NCBI GenBank assembly: GCA_023426545.1
Contig: JAFAAN010000022.1
Location: forward strand, 1 to 8,371
DNA length: 8,371 nt
Reading direction: 5' to 3'
Source: Pseudomonadota bacterium
GTDB taxonomy: Bacteria; Myxococcota; Myxococcia; Myxococcales; Myxococcaceae
Each line of letters starts with the position of its first letter. The stretch's first letter is position 1. The notes under the pieces are model-generated. The model was not told where the DNA came from. It ran no database searches and worked only from the letters and a program-made list of their open reading frames with translations. Below are positions 1 through 5,350 of the stretch, in pieces. The position numbers and the translations under genes were made by a program.

Positions 1-2
1 AC

Positions 3-86
3 GAGCACTGGCTGCTGGAGCGTCACCACTTCCTCTCGCCGAGTCAGGCCCGGCGGGAGCTGATGCAGTCGAAGCAGGCGGCCTGA
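3..86 (+). CDS. 3' end of an unidentified protein (partial)
   Basis: An open frame enters from the left edge and ends at TGA 84-86. It encodes about 27 residues, ending in SPSQARRELMQSKQAA. Almost every codon ends in G or C, as expected for a real gene in this genome, and the tail is polar and helical with several Arg, Lys and Gln residues. No domain can be recognised from so short a piece. The neighbouring integrase gene is on the opposite strand, so the two are convergent. A second frame is also open here but has less typical codon use. I infer that this is the end of a chromosomal or element-borne gene flanking the recombinase, without a function. Confidence 0.4.
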   Translation, partial: EHWLLERHHFLSPSQARRELMQSKQAA

Positions 87-136
87 TTACGACCAACCTG
101 GTGTCTCAACAATCCGGTGCGGTACACCCCTCCCCT

Positions 137-179
137 GTTCATTTGCACTCGGTAAGTGAACGGCGCGGGGTGTTCACTT
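137..179. promoter_or_regulatory. Three GTTCAYTT boxes (possible operator or recombinase arm sites)
   Basis: The octamer GTTCATTT lies at 137-144, its inverted form AAGTGAAC at 154-161, and GTTCACTT at 172-179. The centres are 17-18 bp apart, close to two helical turns with alternating orientation. This is typical of repressor operators or of arm-type sites near a tyrosine recombinase gene. The sequence is more AT-rich than its surroundings. Which protein binds is unknown; the regulatory reading is inference. Confidence 0.35.
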
Positions 180-233
180 TCGCCGGCCGCGCCTGGGGCG
201 GCCCGCGCGGGTATCGCGCACGTCCGCCCCTCA

Positions 234-295
234 CCGCCTCCGCGCGGCTGCCCGCCCCGCCCTGGGGCTCTCGCGGGCGCTCAGCGCGGAGGCGG
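234..295 (-). terminator. Large nested stem-loop just past the integrase stop
   Basis: A perfect 12-bp inverted repeat pairs 234-245 with 284-295. Inside it, 250-255 (GCCCGC) can pair with 273-278 (GCGGGC), or alternatively 254-258 with 264-268. On the - strand the structure begins about 9 nt after the recombinase stop codon at 305-307, where a transcription terminator would be expected. No T-tract follows, so if it terminates transcription it is a non-canonical, purely GC-stem type. The rest of 87-304, apart from the GTTCAYTT boxes, holds nothing else I can identify. Confidence 0.5.
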
Positions 296-304
296 CGTGC
301 CCCA

Positions 305-919
305 TCAGCAGGGCAAGTCGTTCGTCACGCGCACCAGCTCGTCGTCCGAGGGGTGCGTGTAGATGACGGTGGAGTCGACGCTTCGCTGCCTCGCGAACTT
401 CTGGGTGAGGCGGATGTCCTTCGTCCTCCGGTACACCCCGGTGCACGCGGTGTGGCGCACGGCGTGGAAGTTCAGGTGCCGCTCCAGCCCCGCGCGCTCC
501 TGCCACACCGCGAAGCCGTGGCGCACCTGCCGCGTGGACAGGCGCAGGCCCTTGCGGCTCAGGAAGAGCGGCGCCAGGGGCCCCACGTCATGCCCTTGTG
601 CGCGCTTCAGGCGCAGGAGCTTCTCCAGCTTCGCGCGCACCGTGTCGGCGAGGACGATTTCCTGGGGGCCCGGGTGCCGGCGGCTGCCCTTGAAGACGGT
701 CAGCGTCACGTGCCGGCGTGCGCGCCCGCGCTCGTCGAAGACGTCACCGATGTTGATTGCCACCAGCTCGTGCTCACGCAGGCCCGAGGCCAGCGCGAGG
801 CTGTAGAGGCAGTGGTCTCGGAATCCATCCCGGTGTTGCCCCGTGACGCGCAGAAGGAGGTTCACCTCCTTCTCCGTGAGGGTGCGGGGTGCACGGGCGA
901 CAGCGGCATAAGCAGACAT
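305..919 (-). CDS. Tyrosine recombinase / phage-type integrase, catalytic domain only
   Basis: This encodes 204 residues of a site-specific tyrosine recombinase, which cuts and rejoins DNA through a 3'-phosphotyrosine. I see the first catalytic Arg in SGLREHEL (about residue 48), the beta-hairpin Lys in VFKGSRR (about 77), the HxxR motif in FHAVRHTACT (His 152, Arg 155) and the nucleophile in STVIYTHP (Tyr 187). The second conserved His, usually in LGHSS, appears to be replaced in FARQRS. The usual N-terminal SAM-like core-binding domain is missing: the protein begins at the TLTEKEV segment that normally opens the catalytic domain. I chose ATG 917-919 because GAAGGAG (925-931 on the complement) sits 5 nt upstream; an in-frame extension to 982 lacks such a signal. 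It diverges from the BRO gene and probably belonged to the same prophage-like element. Confidence 0.9.
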   Translation of the reverse strand: MSAYAAVARAPRTLTEKEVNLLLRVTGQHRDGFRDHCLYSLALASGLREHELVAINIGDVFDERGRARRHVTLTVFKGSRRHPGPQEIVLADTVRAKLEKLLRLKRAQGHDVGPLAPLFLSRKGLRLSTRQVRHGFAVWQERAGLERHLNFHAVRHTACTGVYRRTKDIRLTQKFARQRSVDSTVIYTHPSDDELVRVTNDLPC

Positions 920-1044
920 GGCGGCTCCTTCGTGAAGAGGACGCGGCCATGCACGCTCTGTCGCCCCCACAAGACAAGTCATTAACCACGCTGCTGGCCC
1001 GCGCGGCCCTTACCTCCCCCCAACCGCTCCCAGAAGGAGTCGCC
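920..1044. promoter_or_regulatory. Divergent intergenic region with both ribosome binding sites
   Basis: This 125-bp spacer must hold the promoters for the recombinase (-) and the BRO/terminase unit (+). Clear Shine-Dalgarno sequences flank it: GAAGGAG (925-931, complement) for the recombinase, and AGAAGGAG at 1032-1039, 5 nt before GTG 1045. The latter fixes the BRO start, since longer in-frame starts at 889 or 949 would run through the recombinase leader. I see no convincing -35/-10 pair; the only AT-rich stretch is around 970-985. Confidence 0.45.
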
Positions 1045-1842
1045 GTGAATCAGCTTGTCGCTTTCAATTTCGAGTCGCACCACGTGCGCGTCGTCATCGA
1101 TGAGCAGGGTGAGCCATGGTTCGTCGCCGCGGACGTCTGCGCGGCGCTCACCATCAACACCGAGCAAACACGTCGCCTCGGAGACGACGAAAAGGGTCTG
1201 CGTACTGTGCAGACCCCTGGAGGCCCACAGGAGATGACCGTGGTCAACGAGCCCGGCCTCTACGTGCTCACCTTCACCAGTCGCAAGCCCGAGGCTCGAC
1301 GCTTCAAGCACTGGGTGACACACGAGGTGTTGCCCACCCTCCGCAGAACGGGCAGCTACTCGGCGCCAGGTGCTCCGTCACCGCAGCCGCTCCCGGCCCT
1401 GCCCCCGCCGCTCCAAGCCCAGGTGCTGGCCCACCTGGAAGTGGCCAGGACGCTCGCCTCCATCGTTCCAGGTCTCAAGCCGGAGATGGCAGCAGCCTGC
1501 GCCCTCGACGCCATCCACACGGACACCGGGCTGACGATGGAGCCCCATCGCAGGGGACTGCCGGCTGCCGCCGAGCCCCCCGCGCGGCTCAACGCCACGC
1601 AGCTCGGCCAGAAGCTGAGGCTGTCCGCCCGGAAGATGAACCTCCGCCTGGAGGCATTCGGCCTCCAGCGGCGCAACGTGCGCGAGGAGTGGGAGCTGAC
1701 GGATGCGGGCCGGGACTACGCAGAGGCCGTCCCCTTCAGCCGTCACGGCCATGCCGCCTACCAGATTCTCTGGCGGCCCGAGGTACTCGGCATCCTGGAA
1801 GACGCCGCTCGCGCCTCGGCGATTTCCGTCGGCCTCGGTTGA
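1045..1842 (+). CDS. BRO-N domain protein, antirepressor-like
   Basis: This encodes a 265-residue protein starting at GTG 1045 behind a strong Shine-Dalgarno. Residues of about 6-105 form a BRO-N/antirepressor domain (FNFESHHVRVVID, PWFVAADVCAAL, NEPGLYVLTFTSRKPEA, HWVTHEVLPTLRRTGSYS). A Pro/Ala linker and a helical segment follow. The last ~85 residues look like a winged-helix module (NATQLGQKLRLSARKMN, WELTDAGRDYAE) of the kind found at the C-terminus of phage antirepressors. Such proteins bind DNA and in phages often counter the lysogeny repressor. The stop codon overlaps the start region of the terminase gene, so the two are probably co-transcribed and translationally coupled. No small terminase gene lies between them, which is unusual. 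The domain call is firm; the role as antirepressor is inferred. Confidence 0.85.
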   Translation: MNQLVAFNFESHHVRVVIDEQGEPWFVAADVCAALTINTEQTRRLGDDEKGLRTVQTPGGPQEMTVVNEPGLYVLTFTSRKPEARRFKHWVTHEVLPTLRRTGSYSAPGAPSPQPLPALPPPLQAQVLAHLEVARTLASIVPGLKPEMAAACALDAIHTDTGLTMEPHRRGLPAAAEPPARLNATQLGQKLRLSARKMNLRLEAFGLQRRNVREEWELTDAGRDYAEAVPFSRHGHAAYQILWRPEVLGILEDAARASAISVGLG

Positions 1843-1859
1843 AGGAGGGCACCGTAACG
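1841..1859 (+). promoter_or_regulatory. Terminase ribosome binding site facing a lost start codon
   Basis: GAAGGAGGG at 1841-1849 is an excellent Shine-Dalgarno overlapping the BRO stop. The codon at the expected distance, 1854-1856, is GTA, followed by ACG CTC in the terminase frame. A single G-to-A change from GTG would explain this. TTG 1839 lies upstream of the Shine-Dalgarno and could not use it. Confidence 0.5.
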
Positions 1860-2645
1860 CTCGGCATCGTCAAGCGGACCGAGGACGACCTCACCCAGTG
1901 GCTGGCCACCGAGTCGGGCTTCATCTCCGGCCTGTGCCACTACGACAGCGAACCGGTGGTGCTGGAGCCCTACCAGCAGGCCATGCTGGACAACCACTCC
2001 CGCTTCCGATGGGTGGCGAAGAGCCGCCAGGTGGGCTTCTCCTTCCTCTTCGCCCTCGAGGCCCTCGCCCGCTGCCACCTGCGTGACGGCCACACTGCGG
2101 TGTTCGTCTCCTACAACCTCTCGGACGCGGTGGAGAAGGTGCTCATCGCCCGGCAGGTGTACGAGGAGCTGCCCACTGCCTTCCAGAAGAAGCTCGTCAC
2201 CGATGCGAAGACGGAGCTGGCCTTCGAGTCCAACGCCAAGGGCCGGCGCCTCTCCCGCATCATCTCCGTGCCCTCCAAGCCTCCGCGCGGAAAGCGGGGC
2301 GACGCGTACCTCGACGAGCTGGCGCACTACGTGAACGACCGCGAGGTCTACACGGGCAGCACCGCGCTCATCCTACGCTCCCACGGGCAGCTCACGGGCT
2401 GCAGCACGCCCCTGGGCCGGCGCGGCATCTTCTGGGAAATCGCCTCACAGGAGCTGCGCAAGTACCCGCACCACACTCGTCAGCACGTGCCCTGGTGGCT
2501 ATGCCGCTTCTTCAGCTTGAACGTGAGGCGCGCCGCAGTGGAGGCGCCCCTCATGTCCACCGAGGAGCGCGTCGCTCGCTTCGGGCGCCCCGTCCTCGTG
2601 GAGCAGTTCGACTCGCTGCCGCAGGAGGACTTCCAGCAGGAGTTC

Positions 2646-2658
2646 GAATGCCTTTTAC
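2646..2658 (+). other. Frameshift point in terL
   Basis: The ATPase frame reads GAA TGC CTT TTA here; the nuclease frame reads GCC TTT TAC GTC. A 2-bp loss (GC from TGCGCC) would restore the expected E-C-A-F-Y-V-D linker, while an extra T would give E-A-F-Y. CTT TTA also resembles a +1-slip context, because TTA is a rare codon in such GC-rich DNA. Mutation is the simpler reading, given the other defects in this gene. Confidence 0.65.
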
Positions 2659-2904
2659 GTCGACGAGTCCTACAGCTTCTTGCCCTACGAGCTCATCCTC
2701 CCTTGCACCACCGACGAGCTGCCCTTGGCCCAGGACGCCTCCGACGTGCCCGTGCCCCAGGGGCGTCTGGTGGCGGGCTTCGACGTGGGCCGCACGCGAG
2801 ACCGCTCCGAGCTGGCCGTCTTCGAGGAGGTGGCGGGCCGCTTCATGTGCCGCATTCTGCGCAGCTTCGAGGGCGTGCCCTTCGCAGAGCAGGAGGCCCA
2901 CCTT

Positions 2905-3132
2905 CGGCGCCTCCTCTCCGTCCTGCCCGTGGCGCGCCTCAGCGTCGACAGAAGCGGCATCGGCATGAACCTCGCCGAGAACCTCGCTCGTGACTTCCCA
3001 CAGGTCGTGGCCGAGAACTTCACCAACGAGGCCAAGGAGCGCTGGGCCACCGACTTCAAGATTCTCCTCCAGCGAAGGGGCGTCACCCTTCCGCGCGACC
3101 GCGAACTCGTCGGGCAGATTCACTCCATCAAG
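2905..3132 (+). repeat. 228-bp near-identical repeat, copy A (inside terL copy 1)
   Basis: This block is repeated at 4243-4470 with the same length and only two mismatches (CACC/CACT and GGGG/GGGA contexts). The sequence on both sides diverges abruptly between the copies. It covers the middle of the nuclease domain from LRRLLSVLP to QIHSIK. It is long and similar enough to support homologous recombination, which would delete the lipoprotein gene lying between. Confidence 0.85.
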
Positions 3133-3228
3133 CGGCGAGTACTCCCCTCGGGGAAGGTGTCCTTCGACGCCGAGCGCACCAACCGCGGCCACGCGGACAA
3201 GTTCTGGGCAGTCGTCCTTGCTTGCCAG

Positions 3229-3288
3229 TGAGAGCGCATGCCGGAGCGCCGAAGCAACGGCGAGATTGGCGTGAGGGTGATTGGGTAA
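3229..3288 (+). pseudogene. terL: Former C-terminal tail of terL beyond a premature stop
   Basis: After TGA 3229-3231 the same frame continues as ERMPERRSNGEIGVRVIG to TAA 3286-3288. Copy 2 reads RERGPERRGTGEIGVRVIG and then TGA at the matching place, with CGC where copy 1 has TGA. The preserved GEIGVRVIG end shows that the tail was coding until recently. Confidence 0.75.
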
Positions 3289-3306
3289 ATAGTAATCCTT
3301 TACCCA
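3282..3306. terminator. Perfect 8-bp inverted repeat at the old terL stop
   Basis: TGGGTAAA (3282-3289) pairs with TTTACCCA (3299-3306) around a 9-nt loop and overlaps the ancestral stop codon. It is AT-rich and symmetric, so it could be a weak terminator or a protein-binding operator before the lipoprotein gene. The rest of 3307-3398 shows nothing definite. Confidence 0.35.
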
Positions 3307-3408
3307 TTAGCTCGGGCCTCCCAATCCCCCATCCATGACCTCCTACCCAGTCAGAAAAACTTCCTCCGTGCTATGAACTAGCGGGATAGACTTCGACTAG
3401 GAGGACGC

Positions 3409-4161
3409 GTGCCCCCACTCGCCATCCGGCTCCAACCGAGCCACTCACTCAAGTCCTGGCAAAATAGGTTCGCACGCCATGCCCTGCTCACTGCACTGGC
3501 ACCAGCATTCATCGGCGGCGTAGCTTGCTTCGGAAATGGTTCCTCGGGGACGCATCCAGACAGCGGGCCACCCGCACTATCACGCCCCCTCACCGCTCTC
3601 CCACCTCCAGTCCGTTTCGCGCCAGAGGATGAACCTCCCCTCGACACCGAAAGGCTGAATCTACTCGACACGGATGGCGATGGCATTCCCGACGGTGAGG
3701 ACAACTGCCCCAGCGTCCCCAACAACTCCCAAGCTGATGCGGATGGCGATGGCTTTGGCGACGCCTGTGAACCCCAACCGCTTCGCGTGGATACCGCTAC
3801 AACCCTGAGCGTCACCCCGTCGCCCGCCCGAGTGAATCAGCCGCTCACCCTGACAATGGTCGTCCGCAATTCGGGCTCAGAGGACGCCCTGTTCATCGCG
3901 GGTGCAATTCCACTCCCCCGCTCGCTCGACTTCGTCTCGGTGGTTACTAGCCAAGGCTCGTGCACGCACAGTAAGCAAAGCAGCATCCTCTGCGGGCTCG
4001 GCAATCTCACTCCGGGCAACCACCTCACGGTGACCGTCCAATGCATCCCACGCGCACCTGGAGAGCTAACTTTCAAGGCATTCGCAAAAACCAAGACCCT
4101 GGATCATGATGCAAACAGCGGCAACGACTCCGCCTCCACCAGTCTGATCGTCCTGCCCTGA
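3409..4161 (+). CDS. Secreted or lipoprotein with thrombospondin type-3 repeat and DUF11-like domain
   Basis: This encodes 250 residues from GTG 3409, with AGGAGG (3399-3404) 4 nt upstream. A basic N-terminus and hydrophobic run end in AFIGGVAC (Cys 40), a loose lipobox with Gly at -3, so export is likely but lipidation is uncertain. A Pro-rich linker follows. Residues 87-120 are a thrombospondin type-3, calcium-binding style repeat (DTDGDGIPDGEDNCPSVP then ADADGDGFGDACEP). Residues of about 128-250 fit a DUF11/CARDB-type beta-sandwich (LTLTMVVRNSGSEDA, CGLGNLTPGNHLTVTV, ending in D..NSGNDSAS) with a likely Cys185-Cys195 pair. Such modules are common on myxobacterial surface proteins. The gene lies between two copies of the terL 3' end, so it is inserted or cargo DNA rather than a packaging gene. 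The ligand and function are unknown. Confidence 0.85.
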   Translation: MPPLAIRLQPSHSLKSWQNRFARHALLTALAPAFIGGVACFGNGSSGTHPDSGPPALSRPLTALPPPVRFAPEDEPPLDTERLNLLDTDGDGIPDGEDNCPSVPNNSQADADGDGFGDACEPQPLRVDTATTLSVTPSPARVNQPLTLTMVVRNSGSEDALFIAGAIPLPRSLDFVSVVTSQGSCTHSKQSSILCGLGNLTPGNHLTVTVQCIPRAPGELTFKAFAKTKTLDHDANSGNDSASTSLIVLP

Positions 4162-4200
4162 GTCCCTCGCCAATAAAGCGCCATACCACGTCTCACCTTC

Positions 4201-4626
4201 CGCATGCTTCGCAGCTTCGAAGGCGCACCCTTCGCTGACCTCCGGCGCCTCCTCTCCGTCCTGCCCGTGGCGCGCCTCAGCGTCGACAGAAGCGGCATCG
4301 GCATGAACCTCGCCGAGAACCTCGCTCGTGACTTCCCACAGGTCGTGGCCGAGAACTTCACTAACGAGGCCAAGGAGCGCTGGGCCACCGACTTCAAGAT
4401 TCTCCTCCAGCGAAGGGACGTCACCCTTCCGCGCGACCGCGAACTCGTCGGGCAGATTCACTCCATCAAGAGGCGCGTGCTGCCCTCAGGCAAGGTGTTC
4501 TTCGACGCCGAGCGCACCAACCGCGGGCACGCTGACAAGTTCTGGGCCGTCGTCCTGGCCTGCCAGCGCGAGCGGGGGCCCGAGCGACGAGGGACGGGGG
4601 AGATTGGGGTGCGGGTGATTGGCTGA
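4201..4626 (+). pseudogene. terL: Second copy of the terminase nuclease 3' end (terL copy 2)
   Basis: About 140 codons match terL copy 1 from CRILRSFEG to the end, beginning abruptly at 4201 (equivalent to 2851). The ATPase half and the first catalytic Asp segment are absent, so it cannot be a working terminase. ATG 4204 is a coincidental start with no clear Shine-Dalgarno. It has an in-frame 12-bp deletion (FAEQEAHLRR becomes FADLRR) but keeps VDRSGIGMN, GHADKFWAVV and an intact tail ending GEIGVRVIG at TGA 4624-4626. Differences from copy 1 are concentrated outside 4243-4470 and are mostly synonymous, so both lineages evolved under protein-level constraint before truncation. Confidence 0.85.
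4243..4470 (+). repeat. 228-bp near-identical repeat, copy B (inside terL copy 2)
   Basis: This is the partner of 2905-3132 with two mismatches. The 96 bp immediately to its right differ at 12 positions from copy 1, and the ~40 bp to its left differ at about 8 positions plus the 12-bp gap. This abrupt change in identity suggests gene conversion. Confidence 0.85.
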
Positions 4627-4660
4627 AGGCTACCGGGGCCCGGCTACTGAGCGCGTCGCC

Positions 4661-4770
4661 CCGCAGCTCCGGGCCCTCGTGGCCCTCAAGCACCGCGCGC
4701 CGCAGCTCCGGGCCCTCGTGGCCCCTCAGCTCCCCAGCGGCAATGCCGCGCCATCGTGGCCCCTCAGCGC
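4661..4770. repeat. Degenerate GC-rich tandem repeat of about 39 bp
   Basis: CCGCAGCTCCGGGCCCTCGT followed by GGCCC begins at 4661 and again at 4700, a 39-bp period. A third, weaker unit (CATCGTGGCCCCTCAGC) follows near 4751. The repeat lies directly after the stop of terL copy 2. The period is a multiple of three, so the frame stays open, but there is no start signal and I do not call a gene. 4627-4870 is otherwise non-coding as far as I can see. Confidence 0.5.
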
Positions 4771-4871
4771 CGCGCGCGGGAACGCCGGACTCTCGTCGGG
4801 ACTCACCCGCCGTAACCTGCTCATCGCGGGGACATGGTCAATTTTCACCCCTCGATGAAATTCAGCGAAAG

Positions 4872-4901
4872 TTGATATTTCAGCTATTCAAAGCTTATGG
4901 T
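4872..4901 (+). promoter_or_regulatory. Putative promoter of the Cys-rich lipoprotein gene
   Basis: TTGATA (4872-4877) and TATGGT (4896-4901) are 18 bp apart in an abruptly AT-rich stretch (about 4838-4910) of otherwise GC-rich DNA. They resemble a sigma-70 type -35/-10 pair about 50 bp before ATG 4951. The Shine-Dalgarno is AAAGGA (4938-4943), 7 nt before the ATG. Confidence 0.45.
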
Positions 4902-4950
4902 TGACTTTAGCCCGCCCGGCGTACGGGTCGTGCTTCGAAAGGAAAATCCC

Positions 4951-5235
4951 ATGAAGATGCTTGCCAAGCTGGTGTCGGTCTCCGCGGTTGCCCTCCTGAT
5001 GTCCGCCTGCGGCAGCACGATGGACGACGCCACCCCCGACGAGAACTTCGGTCAGAACGAGCAGGAGGTCTCCTGTGGTTGGGGCGGCCCGCCCGCGAAC
5101 TGTCTGGTCCACTGCTGCTCGCACGCGAACTGGTCCGACATCGGCAACCCGGGCGCGAACAACTGCACCGCCGCGGGCAACAGCTACTGCGCGAACCGCG
5201 GCGGCAACTGCGGCTCCTGCTGGGGCTACCTCTAA
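4951..5235 (+). CDS. Small cysteine-rich lipoprotein (8 Cys after the lipobox)
   Basis: This encodes 94 residues. The N-terminus MKMLAKLVSVSAVALLMSAC is a textbook type II signal peptide with lipobox LMSAC, predicting lipidation at Cys 20. An acidic spacer (residues 21-40, ending NEQEV) precedes a compact C-terminal domain of about 54 residues. That domain has eight Cys (42, 51, 55, 56, 72, 80, 87, 90), many Gly and Asn, and aromatic residues, ending CWGYL. The even Cys number suggests four disulfides outside the cytoplasm. I do not recognise the family; possibilities include a bacteriocin-like peptide carried on a lipoprotein leader, or a small surface protein. It has its own candidate promoter and Shine-Dalgarno and is convergent with the MAPEG gene. 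An upstream in-frame start at 4897 would place a non-signal stretch before the signal peptide and is less likely. Confidence 0.8.
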   Translation: MKMLAKLVSVSAVALLMSACGSTMDDATPDENFGQNEQEVSCGWGGPPANCLVHCCSHANWSDIGNPGANNCTAAGNSYCANRGGNCGSCWGYL

Positions 5236-5320
5236 GGCCTGACGGCAGCCGCTGAACGGGGAGCCCATGGACGGTCCTCGTGGCCGGCCGTGGGCTTCGC
5301 TGTTCCCGGAGTGGAGCGTT

Positions 5321-5350
5321 GGGCTGAGCACGGCGCGCTGGCCTCAGCCC
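5321..5350. terminator. Hairpin between convergent genes
   Basis: GGGCTGAG (5321-5328) pairs perfectly with CTCAGCCC (5343-5350) across a 14-nt loop. It overlaps the stop codon of the - strand MAPEG gene and lies 86 nt after the lipoprotein stop, so it could act for either transcript. A second imperfect stem (AGCCCA 5262-5267 with TGGGCT 5291-5296) lies nearer the lipoprotein gene. Neither has a T-tract. Confidence 0.4.

Larger units (their letters stand above)
1839..3231 (+). pseudogene. terL: Phage terminase large subunit, frameshifted and decayed (terL copy 1)
   Basis: Large terminases package phage DNA using an N-terminal ATPase and a C-terminal RNase H-like nuclease. The ATPase part is in one frame to about 2648: Walker A-like WVAKSRQVGFSF (2010-2045) and Walker B-like AYLDELAHY (2304-2330). 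The nuclease part continues in the +1 frame from about 2650: AGFDVGRTRDRSEL, LSVDRSGIGMN and GHADKFWAVV supply the expected acidic residues. The two halves join at EFEC / AFYVDESYSF, a conserved linker in this family, so the shift breaks one ancestral gene. No ATG or GTG follows the Shine-Dalgarno; TTG 1839, overlapping the BRO stop, is the only standard in-frame start near it. TGA 3229-3231 truncates the end by 19 residues compared with copy 2. Coding capacity is about 460 residues, close to normal length. I judge it non-functional as written. Confidence 0.85.

Noticed and set aside
101..985. Long + strand open frame of about 294 codons opposite the recombinase
   Set aside because: It is antisense to a clear tyrosine recombinase, has no start signal, and its Arg/Ala/His-rich translation is typical of a GC-rich shadow frame.
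1116..1838. Apparent N-terminal extension of the terminase frame through the BRO gene
   Set aside because: The translation is low-complexity Arg/Pro/Gly-rich and overlaps the BRO-N gene. Terminase homology begins only after 1854.
2551..3192. 213-codon - strand open frame opposite terL (and the similar one at 4066-4461)
   Set aside because: Both are antisense shadows of the same duplicated terL sequence, so their mutual similarity is a by-product of the repeat.
4204..4626. terL copy 2 as an independent functional gene
   Set aside because: It lacks the ATPase half and the first catalytic Asp segment, and has an internal deletion and no start signal.
4619..4858. 79-codon + strand open frame after terL copy 2
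   Set aside because: It consists of the degenerate 39-bp repeat in an open frame, overlaps the terL stop and has no Shine-Dalgarno.
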